A DNA stretch of 37,679 nt, taken from assembly GCA_003140095.1 (NCBI GenBank), contig PLIU01000441.1:1-37679 (forward strand). Reading direction: 5' to 3'. Position 1 is the first letter of the stretch. Every line of letters starts with the position of its first letter. The notes beneath the pieces were generated by a model. It saw only the letters and a program-made list of their open reading frames with translations. It did not search any database and had not been told where the DNA came from. The position numbers were made by a program, and so were the translations under genes. Positions 30,641 through 37,679 of the stretch are shown here, piece after piece. Source of the stretch: Verrucomicrobiales bacterium. Lineage in GTDB: Bacteria > Verrucomicrobiota > Verrucomicrobiia > Limisphaerales > Palsa-1400.

Positions 30641-31821
30641 AACGCAGTCTCTTCATTTTGTCACGACGCTATCGGTCGGCGTTGCGAGCGCACTTGCAGC
30701 ATGGCCACCTGGCCAGCCTGAAGTTGGCGCGAGGACTGCGGAATCAGGTCCTGGCCGACGGACTGCAAACCCTGGACTTGGCTAAGCTTCACGAGCAAAC
30801 CTTGGTCACTGAATTGTTGCCCGCCTGCCGGGCCGGCAAACGCGCCGCGCTTATCAAGCGGGCGGGCGTTTTCTTTGCGGCGGCCATCTCCCCGATGGAG
30901 AAAACGAACCATAACACCCAGGAGGCTACCGACCATTTGAAAAAAGCGATTGAGACGTTGAGCCTGCGCGCGGTGGAACTGGCCGCCTCAAACCTGGAGT
31001 TGCATCAGGAAATCGCCCAGCGTAAGGCGGCGGAGGAGGCGCTCAAGAAAAAGGAGCATCACTACAGCCGGTTGTTGGCACAATCCGATCGCCTGCAAGA
31101 GCAATCGCGGCAATTGTCCCGCCAGGTCCTCCTGGCGCAGGAGGAGGAGCGAAAAAAAATCAGCCGAGAACTTCACGATGTCATCGCCCAGACTCTAACG
31201 GGCATCAACATCCGGCTGGCGACCCTGAAAAAGGAGGCCGCGCTGAACAAGAACGGCCTTGACCGCAGTATCGCCCTCACCCAACGGCTGGTGGAAAAAT
31301 CGGTCAACATTGTCCATCGCTTCGCCCTGGAATTGCGGCCGGCGGTGTTGGACGACCTGGGGCTGATTCCCGCCCTGCATTCCTTCTTGAAAAGCTTTTC
31401 CGCCCATAGTGGCGTCCGCACTCATTTGACTGCCTTTGCGGCCGTGGAACAAGTGGACACGGGCCGGCGGACGGTCCTCTTTCGCGTCGCCCAGGAAGCG
31501 CTGACCAATGTCGCCCGCCATGCCGAAGCCAGCCGCGTGGACGTGAGCATCGAAAAGCTGCCGACCGCCGTTTGCATGAAAATCAAGGATGACGGCAGAT
31601 CCTTTCAGGTGGAACGCGTTTTGCACGGCAACGGCCACAAACGCCTGGGATTGCTCGGGATGAGGGAACGACTGGAAATGGTCGGCGGAAATTTGGGCGT
31701 CGAATCCGCGGCGGGCAAAGGCACCACCATCACCGCCCACATACCACTCGGCCAGCTTGCGCCGGGGAGATTAGCGAAGACCTTGATCAAGCCCGCTTTA
31801 ACCCAATTTGAAAATCTATGA
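30637..31821 (+). CDS. Cytoplasmic HisKA_3 sensor histidine kinase
   Basis: A 394-aa NarX-type kinase. Residues 1-95 form a helical domain resembling RsbRD_N/RsbU_N sensor modules, then a coiled coil (about 95-165). The dimerisation domain has SRELHDVIAQTLTGINIRL with phospho-acceptor His180. The HATPase domain spans about 275-370: N box EALTNVARHA with Asn291, G1 region KDDGRSF (usual form DNGxGF; Asp replaces Asn), G2 LGLLGMRERLEMVGG, then GKGTTITAHIPL. There is no TM helix, so the signal is probably cytoplasmic or passed on by other proteins. It overlaps the degenerate paralogue and the response regulator genes by ATGA on both sides, a tight translational unit. Confidence 0.93.
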   Translation: MKRSLFILSRRYRSALRAHLQHGHLASLKLARGLRNQVLADGLQTLDLAKLHEQTLVTELLPACRAGKRAALIKRAGVFFAAAISPMEKTNHNTQEATDHLKKAIETLSLRAVELAASNLELHQEIAQRKAAEEALKKKEHHYSRLLAQSDRLQEQSRQLSRQVLLAQEEERKKISRELHDVIAQTLTGINIRLATLKKEAALNKNGLDRSIALTQRLVEKSVNIVHRFALELRPAVLDDLGLIPALHSFLKSFSAHSGVRTHLTAFAAVEQVDTGRRTVLFRVAQEALTNVARHAEASRVDVSIEKLPTAVCMKIKDDGRSFQVERVLHGNGHKRLGLLGMRERLEMVGGNLGVESAAGKGTTITAHIPLGQLAPGRLAKTLIKPALTQFENL

Positions 31822-32495
31822 AACGAATCACTGTTCTGCTGGCCGAAGACCATACAATTGTGCGCGAGGGATTTCGCAAGATGCTCGAACTCGAAGATGA
31901 CCTCGAAGTAGCCGGGGAAGCCCAAGACGGGCGCCAAGCGGTGGTGCTGGTCGAAAAACTTCGTCCGGCCGTAGTGTTAATGGACATTGCGATGCCCTTG
32001 CTCAATGGTTTGGAGGCCACCCGCCAGCTTCTCAAAGCGGTCCCCAGCACCAAAGTGCTTATCCTCTCCGCGCACAGCGACGACGCGTATGTCAAAAGCG
32101 CGGCCGCCTCCGGCGCGGTGGGATTTCTGCTCAAACAAACCTCCGCTCACGACGTCTGCCGGGCCATTCGCGAAGTTCAAAAGGGAAAAACGTTTTTCAG
32201 TTCCTCCGTGGCCAGGCGCCTCGATCGTCTCCAGGCGCAACCGCTTAACCGCACCGGCCTGCTTCCGAAGAAAGATGTCCATCTGACTTCGCGTGAAATG
32301 GAAGTGCTCCAGTTGATCGCCGAAGGCAAGGCCAACAAGGAAACAGCGGCCGAACTCGGCATCGGCCTCAAGACCGTCGAGAAACATCGCGAGCATCTCA
32401 TGCAGAAACTGGACATCCATGACACCGCCGGTCTCACCCGCTACGCCATCGGCACGGGCATCATCGAGAGCAGCGTTCAGTTGACTATCGTCTGA
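31818..32495 (+). CDS. NarL/LuxR-family response regulator
   Basis: A 225-aa response regulator. The receiver domain (1-120) has the acidic pocket Glu10/Asp11, phospho-acceptor Asp56 in VVLMDIAMP, Ser84 in ILSAHS and Lys106 in FLLKQTS. The LuxR-type helix-turn-helix spans about 155-215: LTSREMEVLQLIAEGKANKE then GLKTVEKHREHLMQKL. All key residues are present. It follows its kinase with a 4-bp overlap. Proteins of this family bind short inverted repeats as dimers; candidate targets are the palindrome at 29825-29842 and the related elements in the stress cluster, which is an inference. Confidence 0.95.
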   Translation: MKRITVLLAEDHTIVREGFRKMLELEDDLEVAGEAQDGRQAVVLVEKLRPAVVLMDIAMPLLNGLEATRQLLKAVPSTKVLILSAHSDDAYVKSAAASGAVGFLLKQTSAHDVCRAIREVQKGKTFFSSSVARRLDRLQAQPLNRTGLLPKKDVHLTSREMEVLQLIAEGKANKETAAELGIGLKTVEKHREHLMQKLDIHDTAGLTRYAIGTGIIESSVQLTIV

Positions 32496-32559
32496 GACCC
32501 AAAGCGTTGCAGGTGTTTCGCCCCGGGCCCGTTTGCCCCCGTTAACAGAATGATTGACA

Positions 32560-32868
32560 ATGAATAGAAACAATCTCTCCTTCTGGATGAATTTAGCCGG
32601 GACTGTTTGCTGGGGCGTTTGTTTTTGGTGGATGCGCCGGCTTTCCCTCAAACAGAATTCTCTTTTGGATCAACTTCGCGAGCAGGGCAAGCGCATCGAG
32701 AAGTTATCCACGATCGAGCATGATCTCATCAAGGAAGTGCATCCGCAAGTCAACGAAATTAAGGAGGGGATGGATGAGATGATCGCCGTGGTCAAGGAGA
32801 ATTCGAAAACCCCTCCTCCTGCCTCCGAGAAGAACCGCCTTTGGTTCGGCCATCGGACCTCGGAATGA
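32560..32868 (+). CDS. Small single-TM protein with coiled coil
   Basis: A 102-aa product from ATG 32560; TTG 32554 in frame is less likely. Residues about 8-27 (FWMNLAGTVCWGVCFWWMRR) form a TM helix rich in Trp, followed by a helical coiled coil (SLLDQLREQGKRIEKLSTIE, then HPQVNEIKEGMDEMIAVVKE) and a Pro-rich, basic tail. It lies 64 nt after the response regulator and may be the last gene of that operon. No family recognised; topology suggests a small scaffold or signalling adaptor. Confidence 0.65.
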   Translation: MNRNNLSFWMNLAGTVCWGVCFWWMRRLSLKQNSLLDQLREQGKRIEKLSTIEHDLIKEVHPQVNEIKEGMDEMIAVVKENSKTPPPASEKNRLWFGHRTSE

Positions 32869-32985
32869 CCGGCAAAATCTGAGACAGATTCAGCAGGTCT
32901 GGCCCGCGGAACGGGACCCCAATTCCCAATCTGGTTGCTTAAGGGTTCAAGCATAAACAACTTCCATAGATGAACCCACTGACTG

Positions 32986-33052
32986 GAAAGCCGGATGCGG
33001 GAAATCCGCCCGTCCGGTTTGGAGGGAGGGGACGGGTCTCCTACCCCTATCG
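32986..33052 (+). mobile_element. Group II intron 3' remnant (domains V and VI)
   Basis: Positions 32987-33020 (34 nt) fit group II intron domain V: AAAGCCGGA pairing with GTCCGGTTT, an AT bulge, then GCGG-GAAA-TCCGC as the upper stem and GNRA-type loop, with the AGC triad in AAAGCC. Next, 33022-33051 resembles domain VI: AGGGG (33027-33031) pairs with CCCCT (33044-33048), with A33043 as a possible bulged branch-point A, ending CTATC. No reverse transcriptase or domains I-IV were found upstream, so only the 3' end is left. The 32869-33203 gap otherwise contains an AT-rich inverted repeat listed separately. Confidence 0.72.
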
Positions 33053-33099
33053 GTCAGCGCCAACGAACCCAAAAGGTTAAGATTTATTTTCATTTATTG

Positions 33100-33130
33100 T
33101 TTAAATAATGATTAGGTTCTATTATTTAAA
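33100..33130. repeat. AT-rich perfect inverted repeat
   Basis: TTTAAATAAT (33100-33109) and ATTATTTAAA (33121-33130) are perfectly complementary, with an 11-nt loop, in a strongly AT-rich patch 74 bp upstream of the DUF3592 gene. It could be a hairpin, an operator or part of the old intron target area; no T-run follows. Confidence 0.5.
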
Positions 33131-33203
33131 AAATTGGTGTTACTGGGCACTACAGGTATTTCGACATAATCGGATTTTTTAAGGACGGAGCAAGAGGAGA
33201 GGT

Positions 33204-34373
33204 TTGGTGAAGGCATTTTGCCATGATATGCCGACATGTTGGGCATTGATGGGTATTTCCGAGTATTTCCGGGTGTTCGGTTTTGCGTTTGTCAAAACTC
33301 GTTTTCGGAGGCATATTGCCGGCGTGCGAATGTTCGCCTTTCCTTATCCGCTGCTCTTGCTGGCCATCTGGACCGGCTGGCTGGTCATCGGCGACTATGT
33401 CGTGTTGGACTCATCGGTGCGGCAAGTCCTGGCGCGCGGCTATGACACGACGGAGGGGGAAATCATGCGCAGCCAATTGGGCCGAGGGGCGTTCCGCCGG
33501 CGCGGTCTGGATGTTGGTTACAGCTACAGCGTCAACGGCCTGGATTATACCGGGCTTCGTTACCGGTATGATGACCGCAACGGGGCCTTTAATTATAAGT
33601 CCGTGACCAGAGCGTTCCCGCCCGGCTCCACGCGAACGGTCTATTACAATCCGGCCAACCCGGCGGATGCGTTGCTCGCGCCGGGCCTCAATGGGTGCGA
33701 CCTCTTGCTGGCGCTTTTCGCCATGCCGCTGAATGTCGCCACCTTCATGGTCTGGGTCGCCGCCTTCCGGTCCGGGCGCCGGCGCAACGGTGTAGCCCCC
33801 GCCGGTGGGGTCCGAATCTTCCAGCACGAGGGCGAAACGCGGGTGCGGCTGGCCTGCTTCTCTCCGTTGGCGGCGGGCTTTTTTGGGCTGGCGGTGGCCG
33901 CCATCGCCGCCGCCATGGCGATTGTGTTTGCCGCCGGGTTTGAGCCGAGTTTGCGCTTGATGTCTGCCGTCCTGATTTTGGTCGTGGCGGCCGGCATGGC
34001 GGCGTTCTTGTGGACGGCCCAACGACACCACTCCGGCCGCTACGATCTGCGCATCCATGAGCCGTCGCAAACTTTACTTCTGCCCCCAGCCGGCGGGCGC
34101 AAAGAGCCGTGGCGCGTGCCTCGGTGCGAGATTGTGGCCGTTTCGATGCATCGGCGCGTCAGCCACAGCCCCAGCGGTCAGCATTTCAGTTACGTGCCCG
34201 CCCTGGACTGCGCCGCGCCCAACGCGGAGCGGCAGTTTCTGCCCTTGCTGAATTGGGGCTGGACGGAGGCAAAAGCCAGCGCCTTTGCCGGCTGGTTCAG
34301 CCAACAATTGGGCGTCCCGTTCAAAGGTATAGAAGAGGAAACCCAAGGCGCATCGCCATTGTTGCATCGTTGA
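33204..34373 (+). CDS. DUF3592-domain membrane protein
   Basis: Up to 389 aa. GTG 33204 has a strong ribosome site (AGGAG 7 nt upstream); GTG 33324 and ATG 33330 are alternatives nearer the first TM helix (MFAFPYPLLLLAIWTGWLVI). A DUF3592-type beta domain follows: EGEIMRSQLGRGAFR, YSYSVNGLDYTGLRYRYDDR, then PPGSTRTVYYNPANPADALL, the family's typical 'V.Y.P..P....L' ending. Three further TM segments (about 162-184, 222-246, 250-272) and a cytoplasmic C-terminal part complete it. DUF3592 proteins are inner-membrane proteins of unknown function. The next kinase gene starts 8 nt after its stop, so the two are co-transcribed. Confidence 0.8.
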   Translation: MVKAFCHDMPTCWALMGISEYFRVFGFAFVKTRFRRHIAGVRMFAFPYPLLLLAIWTGWLVIGDYVVLDSSVRQVLARGYDTTEGEIMRSQLGRGAFRRRGLDVGYSYSVNGLDYTGLRYRYDDRNGAFNYKSVTRAFPPGSTRTVYYNPANPADALLAPGLNGCDLLLALFAMPLNVATFMVWVAAFRSGRRRNGVAPAGGVRIFQHEGETRVRLACFSPLAAGFFGLAVAAIAAAMAIVFAAGFEPSLRLMSAVLILVVAAGMAAFLWTAQRHHSGRYDLRIHEPSQTLLLPPAGGRKEPWRVPRCEIVAVSMHRRVSHSPSGQHFSYVPALDCAAPNAERQFLPLLNWGWTEAKASAFAGWFSQQLGVPFKGIEEETQGASPLLHR

Positions 34374-34381
34374 CTGGGATA

Positions 34382-37300
34382 ATGCTTTGGCTCATGCGCA
34401 AACACCTGCACGGGCTTTTGGGCGCCGCCGCGCTTTTAGCGGTGCTGCTGGCCGCCCCATGCCGGGCCAGCGCCCAATTGGCGGATGCCCGCTTCAGCAT
34501 CGATCCTTGGCCCGCCGGCCAGGGATTGCTCCCGGATGACTCGGTGCTGGCCCTGACGCAGACGCATGACGGCTATCTCTGGCTTGGAACCCTCAACGGC
34601 ATAGTTCGATTTGACGGAGTTCGATTCACCGTCTTCGATGAGAGCAACACACCAAGGCTGCCGAGCATCAAAATCGTCCGTCTGTTCGAGGACAGCCGCA
34701 GCAACCTTTGGGTCGGCACCGACACCGCCGGCGCGGCCCTCATCACGCAAGGACGCGTCGAGCCTTTGGACATCGGAAGAGGAGGGCGCAGAGGGCACCT
34801 GGTTTCGGTCTGCGAAGACTCCACCGGCGCCGTATGGTTGTTGACCGAGGACGGGCATTTGGGCCGCTACGCCGACGGCCAACTTAAGGTCAGCAACACG
34901 GGTTGGGGCGCGGGGCATTCGGTCATCGCGGACAAGGCTGGTAAGGTCTGGATCGGTGTCGGAAACAAAATCCTAGGTCTGGATCCGGCGGTGGTCCGGT
35001 CCGAGGCGCCGTTGCCGGTGGCCAGCGGCCCCGAGGTGGTGAAATTGGATTTGTTGTTGGCCAGCCGGACCGGCGGTTATTGGTGCCTGGCTGACGGCGT
35101 CATCCGCAAATACTTCGGCACGCGGGTCGAAAGCGACTTCGGTCCTTATCCGTGGACCGGCTTGGGCGCCGTCAAGGCGGCATGTGAGGACAGTGAGGGC
35201 CATCTCATTGTGGGCACGGGCGGGCCAGCCGGGCAGGGCGTTTTCTGGTTCGACGCGCAAGGTCACTTTGCCCGGATTCGTGCCACCAACGGCTTGTCCG
35301 GTGACTCCGTCTATGCCATGCAAGCTGATGCGGACGGCAATCTCTGGGTCGGGTTGGAGGGCGGCGGTCTGAACCGGGTGCGGCCCAAGGTCTTCAAAGT
35401 GTTGGAGGACGGAGGGGTTGCCCAATCGTTCAGTCCAGACGACCACGGCGGAATTTGGATGAGCGTCAAGAGCAAGGATTTCAGTTATTGGAAGCACGGT
35501 CTCCTGCGGTCCGTCCACTCGTTTCACGATCTGCTCAGCCAAATCAATCCGACCGCCATTCTGGTGGACCACCATCAAGAAGTTTGGGCTCTCGCGCGAC
35601 CCGTCGGATACGGAGCCGGATTGTGGCGTCTTGAGAACGGCCTTTTTCAGCCGGCCATGGATTTTCAGCCGGCCATGGATATTGACCTTAAGCCGGATAT
35701 GTCCGTTCTCTTCGCCGATCACAGCAATGAGTTATGGGTCGGGACCGATCGCGGCCTGGGCCATTGGGACGGATCGCAAGTGCAGATGTTGACCACAGCG
35801 GCGGGCCTTTCTGCCAATAACGTCCATGCCATCGCCGAAGACCACGAAGGCGATCTTTGGATCGGCACCGAATTGGGCGGCCTGAACCGGCTGCACCATG
35901 GGCATTTCACCCCCTTCCGACCCAGCGTGGATTTTCCCAGCGACAATATTTCCTCCTTGTACGTCGATGGCCAGGACGTGCTCTGGATCGGGACCATGGG
36001 CAACGGATTGATCCGGTTCCGGGACGGAAAGGCGACGCATTACTGGACGCAAAACGGGCTCATCGCAAATAGTATTGATTATCTGATCGAGGACGACGAA
36101 GGCTGTTTGTGGATCGGTTCCAATGCAGGCTTGATGCGCGTGCGCAAGAAAGACCTCAATGATTTAGCCGCCGGCACGATTTCCAACGTCTTCTGTCGTG
36201 GCTACGACAAGCGGGACGGACTGCCCTCAGCCGAATGCACCTTCGGCTCCCAGCCCGCGGCTGGCCGGTCCAGCGACGGCACGCTCTGGTTTCCGACCCA
36301 CGCCGGGGTTGTCTATGCCAACCCGGCCAATATCCATTCCAACACCATCCCGCCACCGGTGGTGATCGAGCAAGTGCTGGTGGAAGACCAGGAGCAAAAC
36401 ACCAACGGGCCCAACGCCGCGCCGCCAACGGCCGTCACGCTGCCCGCAGGCCAGGAGCGATTGGAAATTCACTACACCAGCCTCAACCTTGGCGCGGCCG
36501 ATCGCGCCCGTTTCCGTTATCAACTCTCTTTGCGGGTCGGACGCACCGGCCAGTGGGAAGAAGCCGGCGCCCGGCGCTTTGCGCGTTACGAGGCCCTGCG
36601 GCCCGGCCTCTACCTCTTTCAGGTCCAGGCCTGCAATGAAGACGGCGTTTGGAATCGAACTGGCGCCAGTCTGGCCGTGACTGTGCTGCCTTATTTCTGG
36701 CAAACAGCCTCCTTCCGCGCCCTGGCCGCTGGCGTGCTTTTGGGCTTGGTCGCCGCCGTCGTCTATTTCATCTCGACACAGAAGTTGCAACGCCAGCTGG
36801 CTGGCTTGCGCCAGCAACAGGCGCTGGAAAAGGAGCGCGCCCGAATCGCGCGCGACATTCACGACCAGGTCGGGGCCAGCCTGACGCAATTAGCCCTGCT
36901 GGGCGAAATGGTGGAGGCGGACAAGGACGACCCGCGCGAAGCCCGGGGCCACGCCCGGCAGATCTCCCAAACGGCCCGCGAAACCACCCACGCCCTGGAC
37001 GAAATTGTCTGGACCGTCAACCCCTCCAACGACACGCTGGACGGACTAGTCAATTATATTTGCAAACAGGCCCAGGACTACCTGGCGGTGGCGGGCCTGC
37101 GCTACCGCCTGGACGCGCCGGCGCAACTGCCCAAAACGGCCATCTCCCCGGAGACCCGCCACAACGTGTTCCTGGCCGCCAAGGAAGCGGTCACCAACAT
37201 CGTCAAACATTCCGGCGCCACCGAGGCCGCCCTCCGCCTGCGTCTGGAGGCCCAAGGCTTCACCCTGGAAATTCAGGACAACGGCCGCGGCCCTGCCGGC

Positions 37301-37453
37301 CTGAAGGAAAAGGCGGCGGAGTCAAGAAATGGGATGCGTAACATGCGCAAACGCATGGAAGACATTGGCGGCCGGTTTTCCATTGGGCCAGGACCGCACG
37401 GCGGCACGGTGGTGGGCCTGACGGTGCCGCTGGCCAAACCGCCCTCGCTCTGA
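34382..37453 (+). CDS. Two-component propeller / Y_Y_Y / HisKA_3 sensor kinase
   Basis: A 1023-aa protein from ATG 34382; ATG 34394 is also possible. Signal peptide about 1-37 (LLGAAALLAVLLAAPCRASA). Residues about 40-690 hold many propeller repeats of the form 'L..D..G.LWVGT..GL.R', for example HDGYLWLGTLNGIVRFDG, RSNLWVGTD, DGNLWVGLEGGGLNRV and EGDLWIGTELGGLNRL. A Y_Y_Y domain follows (about 695-765; RLEIHYTSLNLGAADRARFR, then ARYEALRPGLYLFQVQA), then a TM helix (about 780-800). The cytoplasmic kinase has ARDIHDQVGASLTQLALLGE with phospho-acceptor His827, and a HATPase domain with AAKEAVTNIVKHS, then QDNGRGP, then GMRNMRKRMEDIGG. It senses an extracellular, often carbohydrate-type, signal. 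The response regulator begins 197 bp further on. Confidence 0.94.
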   Translation: MLWLMRKHLHGLLGAAALLAVLLAAPCRASAQLADARFSIDPWPAGQGLLPDDSVLALTQTHDGYLWLGTLNGIVRFDGVRFTVFDESNTPRLPSIKIVRLFEDSRSNLWVGTDTAGAALITQGRVEPLDIGRGGRRGHLVSVCEDSTGAVWLLTEDGHLGRYADGQLKVSNTGWGAGHSVIADKAGKVWIGVGNKILGLDPAVVRSEAPLPVASGPEVVKLDLLLASRTGGYWCLADGVIRKYFGTRVESDFGPYPWTGLGAVKAACEDSEGHLIVGTGGPAGQGVFWFDAQGHFARIRATNGLSGDSVYAMQADADGNLWVGLEGGGLNRVRPKVFKVLEDGGVAQSFSPDDHGGIWMSVKSKDFSYWKHGLLRSVHSFHDLLSQINPTAILVDHHQEVWALARPVGYGAGLWRLENGLFQPAMDFQPAMDIDLKPDMSVLFADHSNELWVGTDRGLGHWDGSQVQMLTTAAGLSANNVHAIAEDHEGDLWIGTELGGLNRLHHGHFTPFRPSVDFPSDNISSLYVDGQDVLWIGTMGNGLIRFRDGKATHYWTQNGLIANSIDYLIEDDEGCLWIGSNAGLMRVRKKDLNDLAAGTISNVFCRGYDKRDGLPSAECTFGSQPAAGRSSDGTLWFPTHAGVVYANPANIHSNTIPPPVVIEQVLVEDQEQNTNGPNAAPPTAVTLPAGQERLEIHYTSLNLGAADRARFRYQLSLRVGRTGQWEEAGARRFARYEALRPGLYLFQVQACNEDGVWNRTGASLAVTVLPYFWQTASFRALAAGVLLGLVAAVVYFISTQKLQRQLAGLRQQQALEKERARIARDIHDQVGASLTQLALLGEMVEADKDDPREARGHARQISQTARETTHALDEIVWTVNPSNDTLDGLVNYICKQAQDYLAVAGLRYRLDAPAQLPKTAISPETRHNVFLAAKEAVTNIVKHSGATEAALRLRLEAQGFTLEIQDNGRGPAGLKEKAAESRNGMRNMRKRMEDIGGRFSIGPGPHGGTVVGLTVPLAKPPSL
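35644..35679 (+). repeat. Two-copy 18-bp in-frame tandem repeat in the propeller gene
   Basis: TTTTCAGCCGGCCATGGA occurs twice without a gap and duplicates six residues (FQPAMDFQPAMD) in a loop between propeller blades. In-frame duplications of this kind can change copy number by replication slippage. Confidence 0.75.
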
Positions 37454-37650
37454 AGAAGTGCAGCCCTGGGGGGTTGGATGTGCCGGCGCCCTGAACAGCC
37501 GTCTGTTTTCTCCTCAGGCGCCTGGCCGCGCTGGCAGATTTTTTTGGGATTGGCGCTTGACTTCCGTCCAATGCAACCGTACCAAGTACGTGCGTATCCA
37601 AGCTTGCGCTGGCTCGTATTCACATCATGCCAGGAACTGACGACTGATTT

Positions 37651-37679
37651 ATGCCGATTCAAGTTTCCATCGTGGAAGA
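37651..37679 (+). CDS. Start of a probable response regulator (truncated by window end)
   Basis: The last 29 bases read MPIQVSIVE followed by an incomplete codon, typical of the N-terminus of a receiver domain (hydrophobic strand ending in acidic residues). Placed right after an orphan propeller kinase, it is most likely its NarL-type partner. The 37454-37650 spacer contains the short palindromes TACGTGCGTA (37587-37596, imperfect centre) and CAAGCTTG (37599-37606) and no gene. Only ten codons are visible, so the call depends on context. Confidence 0.55.

Noticed and set aside
32876..32890. AATCTG-AGA-CAGATT hairpin after the small membrane protein gene as a terminator
   Set aside because: Stem of 6 bp, loop of 3 and no T-run; too weak to annotate.
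33022..33052. GGGT...ACCCC in this stretch as another copy of the stress-cluster operator
   Set aside because: The sequence is better explained as domain VI of the group II intron remnant.

Overview
The window looks like a chromosomal segment of a soil or freshwater Verrucomicrobiota bacterium, most like the Pedosphaera/Limisphaerales group. This is inferred from gene style, not from a marker gene: Ser/Thr kinases with an N-terminal zinc ribbon next to an ECF sigma factor, a PstS-like exported protein, a two-partner secretion exoprotein, beta-propeller sensor kinases, and small proteins I recall mainly from that group. No rRNA, tRNA or CRISPR array was seen.

Layout. 1-2.8 kb is an eroded accessory patch: short tandem repeats, a tyrosine recombinase remnant with in-frame stops, the C-terminal stub of an AAA ATPase, an intact AlbA_2/GHKL-ATPase protein, and a broken small gene on the minus strand. 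2.8-6.0 kb holds two exported proteins on the plus strand: a Tat-type protein of unknown function and a clan CD (C25-like) cysteine peptidase. 6.0-11.3 kb (minus) is a kinase - ECF sigma - kinase operon. 11.5-21.9 kb (minus) is one long probable operon: PstS-like protein, exported protein, TpsB (FhaC-type) transporter, giant TpsA exoprotein, ExbB, ExbD, TonB/TolA-like protein, second ExbD. At 22.1-22.4 kb lies yezD with a near-consensus promoter. 22.7-26.2 kb (plus) holds a soluble Ser/Thr kinase and a large exported TlpA-type thioredoxin with carboxypeptidase-regulatory-like repeats.

26.2-29.9 kb (minus) is an envelope or general-stress cluster: two small hypotheticals (one only 58 aa), DUF3185, Lmo0937 family (49 aa), an ice-binding DUF3494 protein, a coiled-coil lipoprotein, a frameshifted general-stress-protein stub and a two-TM protein. 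Facing it at 29.9-32.9 kb (plus) is a three-gene signalling operon joined by ATGA overlaps: a kinase-like protein that has lost its phospho-acceptor His and ATPase domain, an intact paralogous HisKA_3 kinase, and a NarL/LuxR response regulator, followed by a small membrane protein. An 18-bp perfect palindrome lies between the two arms, and related GGGGT...ACCC elements lie in front of other stress genes. This suggests, but does not prove, that the two-component system controls the cluster.

32.9-33.2 kb carries a domain V/VI remnant of a group II intron and an AT-rich inverted repeat. 33.2-37.45 kb holds a DUF3592 membrane protein and a large propeller/Y_Y_Y/HisKA_3 sensor kinase. The first codons of a probable response regulator run off the right end.

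The best candidates for something new are the degenerate/active kinase pair with its possible stress regulon, and the two-partner secretion pair sharing an operon with a TonB/ExbB/ExbD energy module and no TonB-dependent receptor.
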